Assembly (NCBI GenBank): GCA_034399355.1
Contig: JAXMMT010000001.1
Span: 1 to 16,524 of the forward strand
Direction: 5' to 3'
Length of the DNA: 16,524 bases
Source: UBA2279 sp034399355
GTDB lineage: Bacteria > Actinomycetota > Coriobacteriia > Anaerosomatales > Anaerosomataceae
How positions within the stretch are numbered: the first letter of the stretch is position 1; each line of letters opens with the position of its first letter. The notes below the pieces were generated by a model, which worked only from the letters and a program-made list of their open reading frames with translations, was not told the origin of the DNA and did no database searches. Position numbers and translations under genes: made by a program. Shown piece after piece: positions 12,702 to 16,524 of this stretch.

Positions 12702-13884
12702 TGACGCCGAGTTCCCGGCCGATTCTCGCGAACGTCTCGAGCACGTAGTCCATCTGCTCGTCGGTATGCGTCGCCATGTAGCTCGTACGCAGCAACGCAC
12801 GGTTCGCCGGAACCGCCGGCGGGCGCACCGGGTTCACGAAGATGCCCTCTTCGAGCAGGCGCTTCCAAAACGCGAAGACGAGCATCTTCTCGCCGAGGAT
12901 GATGGGGATGACGGGCGTCTCGCTCGTGCCCAGGTCGAACCCGAGCTCGCGGTAGCCCTTCTGCATCCTGTGGACGATCTCCCACAGCCGTTCCCGGTGC
13001 TGCGGTTCGCTCTCCATCACGTCGAGTGCACCTAGGCAGGCGCCCACGGACGCGGGGGCCATCGCCGCCGAGAAGATAAACGGGCGCGAGTTGTGCTTGA
13101 TGAAGTCGATCACCTTGGCGTCGCCTGCGATGAAGCCGCCGAGCGAGGCGAAGCTCTTGGAAAACGTCCCCATGATGAGGTCGACGTCTTTGGTCACCCC
13201 GAAGTGCGCTGCGGTTCCTTCGCCGCGGGGCCCCAGCACGCCACTCGCGTGCGCGTCATCCACCATCAGCCTGGCCCCGAACTCCTTGCAGACTTCGATC
13301 ATCTCGGGCAGAGGAGCGATGTCGCCCTCCATGCTGAAGACGCCGTCGACTACGACAAGGATGCCGCCGTGGTCGTTCGCATCCAGCGATGCCAGCGTCT
13401 TGCGGAGGCTCTCCATGTTGTTGTGCTCGAAACGCGAGACCTTGCCGTAGGAGAGCTTGCAGCCGTCGTAGATGCTTGCGTGATCGTCCTTGTCGATGAC
13501 CACATGGTCATGGCGGCCGACAATCGCAGAGATGGTGCCGAGGTTGGTCTGGAAGCCGGTAGAGAACACGAGGGCCGTCTCCATGCCGACGAATGTGGCG
13601 AGACGTCGCTCGAGTTCTTCGTGGATCGTGAAGTTGCCGTTCAGTAGACGCGAGCCAGTACAACTAGGACCGAACGCCTCGAGTGCTTCGCGCGCACGTT
13701 CACGCACGTGGGGATGCGTAGTGAGACCAAGGTAGTTGTTCGAGCCGAGCATGATGAGTTCGCGGTTGTCGATTAGTACCGTGGCGTCGGACTCTGACTC
13801 TATGACCTGGAAGTAAGGGTAGTAGCCGGACGCCTTGGCGACGTCGGCGTCTGTGTAGTCCCAGCACTTTTGAAAGACGTCCAT
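12694..13884 (-). CDS. Serine palmitoyltransferase-like alpha-oxoamine synthase
   Basis: A 396-residue PLP-dependent enzyme of the alpha-oxoamine synthase family (serine palmitoyltransferase, KBL, BioF, HemA). Seen: LGSNNYLGL (46-54), TGSRLLNG (76-83), DHASIYDG (134-141), DDAHASG (209-215) with the pyridine-binding Asp, and TFSKSFASLGG (240-250) with Lys243 as the cofactor Schiff base. The N-terminus FQKCWDYTDADVAKASGYYPYF resembles bacterial serine palmitoyltransferases more than BioF or KBL. Expected reaction: decarboxylative condensation of an amino acid, probably serine, with an acyl thioester to a 3-keto sphingoid base. No biotin, haem or threonine genes lie nearby; lipid genes do. ATG 13884 follows AGGGGAG; upstream in-frame starts lack one. 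Confidence 0.85.
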   Translation of the reverse strand: MDVFQKCWDYTDADVAKASGYYPYFQVIESESDATVLIDNRELIMLGSNNYLGLTTHPHVRERAREALEAFGPSCTGSRLLNGNFTIHEELERRLATFVGMETALVFSTGFQTNLGTISAIVGRHDHVVIDKDDHASIYDGCKLSYGKVSRFEHNNMESLRKTLASLDANDHGGILVVVDGVFSMEGDIAPLPEMIEVCKEFGARLMVDDAHASGVLGPRGEGTAAHFGVTKDVDLIMGTFSKSFASLGGFIAGDAKVIDFIKHNSRPFIFSAAMAPASVGACLGALDVMESEPQHRERLWEIVHRMQKGYRELGFDLGTSETPVIPIILGEKMLVFAFWKRLLEEGIFVNPVRPPAVPANRALLRTSYMATHTDEQMDYVLETFARIGRELGVIS

Positions 13885-14007
13885 CGGGCTCCCCTCGGAC
13901 ATGAGGCGGATGCATACCACGCTATTCTAACTGTTTCGGCCGTGCGCATGTGGCTTCCTGAATCCCGCTTCCCAAGGCATGGGGCGGCGCGTAGTATGGG
14001 GCTACAA

Positions 14008-14140
14008 CCGAACACGGGTCCTGGGTGCTCGACGAAGTCGAGAGAATAGGGAAGTCGGTGAGATTCCGACACGGACCCGCCACTGTGAGGAGGCTTCAGC
14101 GCCTCCAAGTCAGGAACCTGCCCAGGATCTGCGACGCGGC
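14008..14140 (+). ncRNA. Cobalamin (AdoCbl) riboswitch
   Basis: The core follows the cobalamin aptamer consensus in order: GGGTCCTGGGTGCTC (from 14016), GAATAGGGAAGTCGGTGAGA (from 14043), CGGACCCGCCACTGTGAG (from 14072), a variable hairpin GGAGGC..GCCTCC, and the B12 box AAGTCAGGAACCTGCC (14106-14121). Binding of a cobalamin should shut down the downstream importer operon. The strong terminator at 14190-14240 indicates transcriptional control. Confidence 0.93.
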
Positions 14141-14189
14141 CTTCGAGGTGGAGGCACGGTCGCTGCCCGCGTGCATGCGTTCCGGCAGA

Positions 14190-14240
14190 CCGAGACACCT
14201 TGAAGACTCTCGCATCGGCGAGGGTCTTTTCGTGTCTCGG
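14190..14240 (+). terminator. Riboswitch expression-platform terminator
   Basis: GACTCTCGC (14205-14213) pairs with GCGAGGGTC (14218-14226) around ATCG and is followed by TTTT. An outer perfect 9-base pairing CCGAGACAC (14190-14198)/GTGTCTCGG (14232-14240) extends the structure past the T run. It sits between the B12 box and the lipoprotein gene, where ligand-dependent termination is expected. Confidence 0.8.
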
Positions 14241-14292
14241 CCCGCGTTCGGCGAATCTGTCGGAAGTGTACGTAGAGATGTAGGAGGAAGGC

Positions 14293-15234
14293 ATGAGAGA
14301 CCAGATTGGAACGAGGGGCCGCATTGCCGCCGCCGTAGTGGCGGTCATGCTGCTCGCGACCGCGCTCACCGGATGCGGTGGCGCGAAAGAAGACGTCGAG
14401 ACCGAAGCGCCCAAGAGCGCGACGTTCCCGGTGACGGTGACCGACGATGCTGGCCGAAAGGTGACGGTCGAAACCCGGCCGCAGCGCATCGTGTCGCTGG
14501 CGCCGGCGAACACCGAGATCCTGTACGGGCTGGGCGCGCTCGACCGCGTCGTGGGCGTCACCACCTACGATGACTATCCGCCCGAAGTGGCCTCGCTCGA
14601 GAAGGTCGGCGACTTCGTCGGCCCCAACCTCGAGGCCATCGCCGCGCTGGAGCCCGACCTCGTGCTCGTCACGACCGGCGTGCAGGCCGACATCATCTCG
14701 CAGATCGAGGCACTCGGCGCCACCGTCATTGCGATCGACCCGCAGTCACTTGATGCGCTCTACACCTCGATCGGAACCGTCGGGCTTGCGATCGGGGAGC
14801 CCGCGAAGGCCGACGAGATCGTCTCGGACATGAAGCGCGAGCTTGCCGCCATCCAGGATGCCATCGACGCCGCTCCGGTGCGGTGCTTCATCGAGATCGC
14901 GCAGGACCCGCTGTTCACCGCGGGCGCAGGTACGCTGCTCAACGACCTCATCGATCAGGCCGGTGGCGAGAACGTGGTGACGCAGGACGGGTACGTGGGT
15001 TACTCGGTCGAGCAGCTTCTGACCGACGACCCCGAGGTCTATCTCGCGACGTTCGGCTCCATGAGCGATCCTGCGGACCTGGACGAACGGCCTGGCTACG
15101 ACAAGCTCTCGGCAGTCAAGAACGGTCGTGTGGCCGTGCTCGATGACAACCTCGTGAGCCGTCCCGGCCCCCGCATCATCCAGGGCGTGCGTCAGATCGC
15201 CGAAGCGCTGCATCCGGAAGCGTTCGGGCAGTAG
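14293..15234 (+). CDS. btuF: Cobamide ABC transporter substrate-binding lipoprotein
   Basis: A 313-residue periplasmic-binding protein of the BtuF/FepB class. A hydrophobic signal segment ends in lipobox LTGC with Cys28 as the lipid-anchored residue. PQRIVSLAPANTEILYGLGALDRVVGVTTYDDYP (about 63-97) and VGPNLEAIAALEPDLVLVT are the characteristic first-lobe motifs. It captures a cobamide outside the membrane and hands it to the permease encoded directly downstream. Cobalamin specificity is inferred from the riboswitch in its leader; the fold alone also fits haem or siderophore binding. Ribosome-binding site GGAGGAAGG; the next gene starts two bases after its stop. Confidence 0.88.
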   Translation: MRDQIGTRGRIAAAVVAVMLLATALTGCGGAKEDVETEAPKSATFPVTVTDDAGRKVTVETRPQRIVSLAPANTEILYGLGALDRVVGVTTYDDYPPEVASLEKVGDFVGPNLEAIAALEPDLVLVTTGVQADIISQIEALGATVIAIDPQSLDALYTSIGTVGLAIGEPAKADEIVSDMKRELAAIQDAIDAAPVRCFIEIAQDPLFTAGAGTLLNDLIDQAGGENVVTQDGYVGYSVEQLLTDDPEVYLATFGSMSDPADLDERPGYDKLSAVKNGRVAVLDDNLVSRPGPRIIQGVRQIAEALHPEAFGQ

Positions 15235-15236
15235 CG

Positions 15237-16262
15237 ATGACGTCCGCACCCGGACCGGCGCGCCGGCGTCTCGCAATCGCGACCCTCGTGGTCGTGCTGC
15301 TTGTCGCGATGATGCTTGCCGTCGGTCTGGGTGCGGTGCACATCACCCCCGGCAAGGTCGTCGGGGCGATCACGCGCGGTCTGTCGGGGTCGGCGCTGGG
15401 CAAGGCAGACGCCGTCATCCTCGACCTTCGCTTGCCGAGAGTCATCCTTGCCGCGCTCGTAGGGGCGGCACTCGCGCTTGCGGGCGTGCTCTATCAGGCG
15501 CTCTTCAAAAACCCGCTGGCAGACCCCTACATCCTGGGCGTCTCCGCGGGGGCTGGTCTCGGCGCGACCATCGCGCTCGTGACAGTGGGAACCAGCTTCG
15601 CCAGTCGCGCGTTCGGCGTTCCTGCGGGCGCGTTCGCCGGAGCGCTTCTCACGATCGCCTTCGTTATTCGTCTTGCTTCGCGCGCAGGCCGTGCGGACAC
15701 GACCTCACTGTTGCTCGCGGGCGTGGCGATCTCCTACACGCTTGCGGCCATCACGTCGTTTCTGCTCGTCGTGTTCCGCAACTCGATGCAGTCTGTCGTC
15801 TTCTGGATGATGGGTGGGCTCACGTCCGCATCGTGGGACTACGTCGGGGTGGTCGCGGCGATGTTTGCGGTCGGAGCGGTCCTGCCCGCGCTGTATTCGC
15901 GGGAACTCAACATCATGCTGCTCGGCGATGAGCGTGCGGGTCAGCTCGGCGTCAACGTCGAGCGCTTCAAGCTGCTCGTTCTCGCCTCGGCGTCTCTCGT
16001 GGTCGCGGCGGCGGTGTCGGTCTCGGGCCTCATCGGTTTCGTCGGCCTGATGACGCCGCATATGGCGCGACTGGTGCTCGGTCCCGACCACAAGCTCCTG
16101 CTGCCTGCCTCGACGCTGGCGGGCGCCATCGTCATGGTGCTCGCCGACCTCGCCGCTCGCACCGTCCTCGCGCCGGTCGAGATACCGGTCGGCATCGTGA
16201 CGGCCGTACTGGGTGGCCCCTTCTTCGTCTGGTTGCTCGTCCGCAAGAAGGAGCGCCGATGA
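15237..16262 (+). CDS. btuC: FecCD/BtuC-family ABC permease
   Basis: A 341-residue polytopic permease. LRLPRVILAALVGAALALAG with YQALFKNPLADPYILGVSAGAG (about 63-104) is the diagnostic N-terminal block of the family. LGDERAGQLGVNVERFK (about 224-240), the cytoplasmic coupling region that meets the ATPase, and GLIGFVGLMTPHMARLVLGPDH (about 262-283) follow. About ten membrane helices are expected. Two subunits form the channel for the cobamide. It lies between btuF (two-base gap) and the ATPase gene (ATGA overlap), so the three are cotranscribed. Confidence 0.92.
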   Translation: MTSAPGPARRRLAIATLVVVLLVAMMLAVGLGAVHITPGKVVGAITRGLSGSALGKADAVILDLRLPRVILAALVGAALALAGVLYQALFKNPLADPYILGVSAGAGLGATIALVTVGTSFASRAFGVPAGAFAGALLTIAFVIRLASRAGRADTTSLLLAGVAISYTLAAITSFLLVVFRNSMQSVVFWMMGGLTSASWDYVGVVAAMFAVGAVLPALYSRELNIMLLGDERAGQLGVNVERFKLLVLASASLVVAAAVSVSGLIGFVGLMTPHMARLVLGPDHKLLLPASTLAGAIVMVLADLAARTVLAPVEIPVGIVTAVLGGPFFVWLLVRKKERR

Positions 16263-16524
16263 ACACTGCCGAGACACCCCGCCTCGCGTTCTCCTCGGCC
16301 ACCATCGGGTACGGCGGCACGGCGATCGTGCGTGACGTAGGCCTTGAGGTTGACGCAGGCACGTTCGTGGGACTTGTGGGTCCCAACGGCGCGGGCAAGT
16401 CAACGCTGTTGCGTTCGGTGACGGGTGCGGCGCAGCTGCTCTCGGGAGCCGTTGCGCTCGACGGCGAGTCGATCGGCCGCATGTCGCCGAGAGAGCGCGC
16501 ACGGGTCGTCGGTGTCGTCCCGCA
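16259..16524 (+). CDS. btuD: Cobamide ABC transporter ATPase (5' part)
   Basis: The start ATG overlaps the permease stop in ATGA. The 88 visible residues contain the Walker A motif GPNGAGKST (about 41-49) and MSPRERARVVGVVP, ending at the Q-loop exactly at the window edge. It powers import by the BtuC/BtuF system. Signature and Walker B motifs lie beyond the window. Confidence 0.9.
   Translation, partial: MNTAETPRLAFSSATIGYGGTAIVRDVGLEVDAGTFVGLVGPNGAGKSTLLRSVTGAAQLLSGAVALDGESIGRMSPRERARVVGVVP

Larger units (their letters stand above)
13885..14292 (+). other. Intergenic region holding riboswitch and terminator
   Basis: This 408-base gene-free stretch separates the minus-strand SPT-like gene from the plus-strand cobamide importer operon. 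It holds the SPT-like gene's upstream region (13885 to about 13980), the cobalamin riboswitch and the terminator hairpin listed separately, then a 50-base stretch with GTAGGAGGAAGG as ribosome-binding site just before ATG 14293. Confidence 0.7.

Noticed and set aside
12026..12985. 319-codon minus-strand open frame
   Set aside because: Its first part is out of frame with the SPT-like gene and the rest is antisense to the membrane protein; no domain.
15705..16502. 265-codon minus-strand open frame
   Set aside because: Antisense to the permease and ATPase genes, which have complete family motifs.

Overview
The window looks like a stretch of high-GC bacterial chromosome, possibly a deep-branching actinobacterium such as a coriobacterial relative. 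That guess rests on GC-rich codon use from about 9,000 onward, a PatA-like acyltransferase next to a CDP-alcohol phosphatidyltransferase, and GTG/TTG starts; taxonomy cannot be fixed from this sequence. The left half (1-8,990) reads as accessory DNA with a more even base composition by eye. The right half (9,030-16,524) reads as core-like chromosome.

Accessory region, left to right. Positions 1-141 are the right end of an IS21-family insertion sequence (istB tail plus two terminal repeats). It cuts off a small hypothetical gene. Positions about 400-4,457 form an array of minus-strand genes, each followed by a structured site with the hallmarks of an integron attC site: a GTTAG / CTAAC core at each end, imperfectly complementary arms with extrahelical bases, and gene stop codons lying in the core. 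The cassettes carry a 336-residue unknown protein, an FRG-domain protein, an AIPR-family protein with a PD-(D/E)XK-like nuclease motif, and the truncated hypothetical gene. No integrase is visible, so this resembles an integron fragment without integrase, enriched in putative anti-phage genes. At 4,837-4,881 lies the 3' part of an initiator tRNA(Met) gene followed by its terminator. This looks like the distal attachment site of an integrative element lying to its left.

From 5,137 to 8,990 there is a toxin-antitoxin-like cluster: a GSU2403-type nucleotidyltransferase, a fragment of an AbiEii-like nucleotidyltransferase, a HicA-like small protein with a DNA-binding partner, a Gp49/HTH pair, and a HigBA pair whose toxin has lost its middle. 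Several of these operons have clear inverted-repeat operators at their promoters. Two unexplained repeats (about 71 bp and 34 bp) are each present twice in this zone.

Core-like region. Positions 9,030-13,884 hold a lipid-metabolism neighbourhood: a GNAT-fold acyltransferase, a PatA/LpxL-type acyltransferase, a CDP-alcohol phosphatidyltransferase, a polytopic membrane protein, and a serine-palmitoyltransferase-like alpha-oxoamine synthase. Together they suggest synthesis of a sphingoid or other unusual membrane lipid. Positions about 14,010-16,524 are a cobalamin-riboswitch-controlled operon for a cobamide ABC importer (binding lipoprotein, permease, start of the ATPase), with a rho-independent terminator between riboswitch and first gene.
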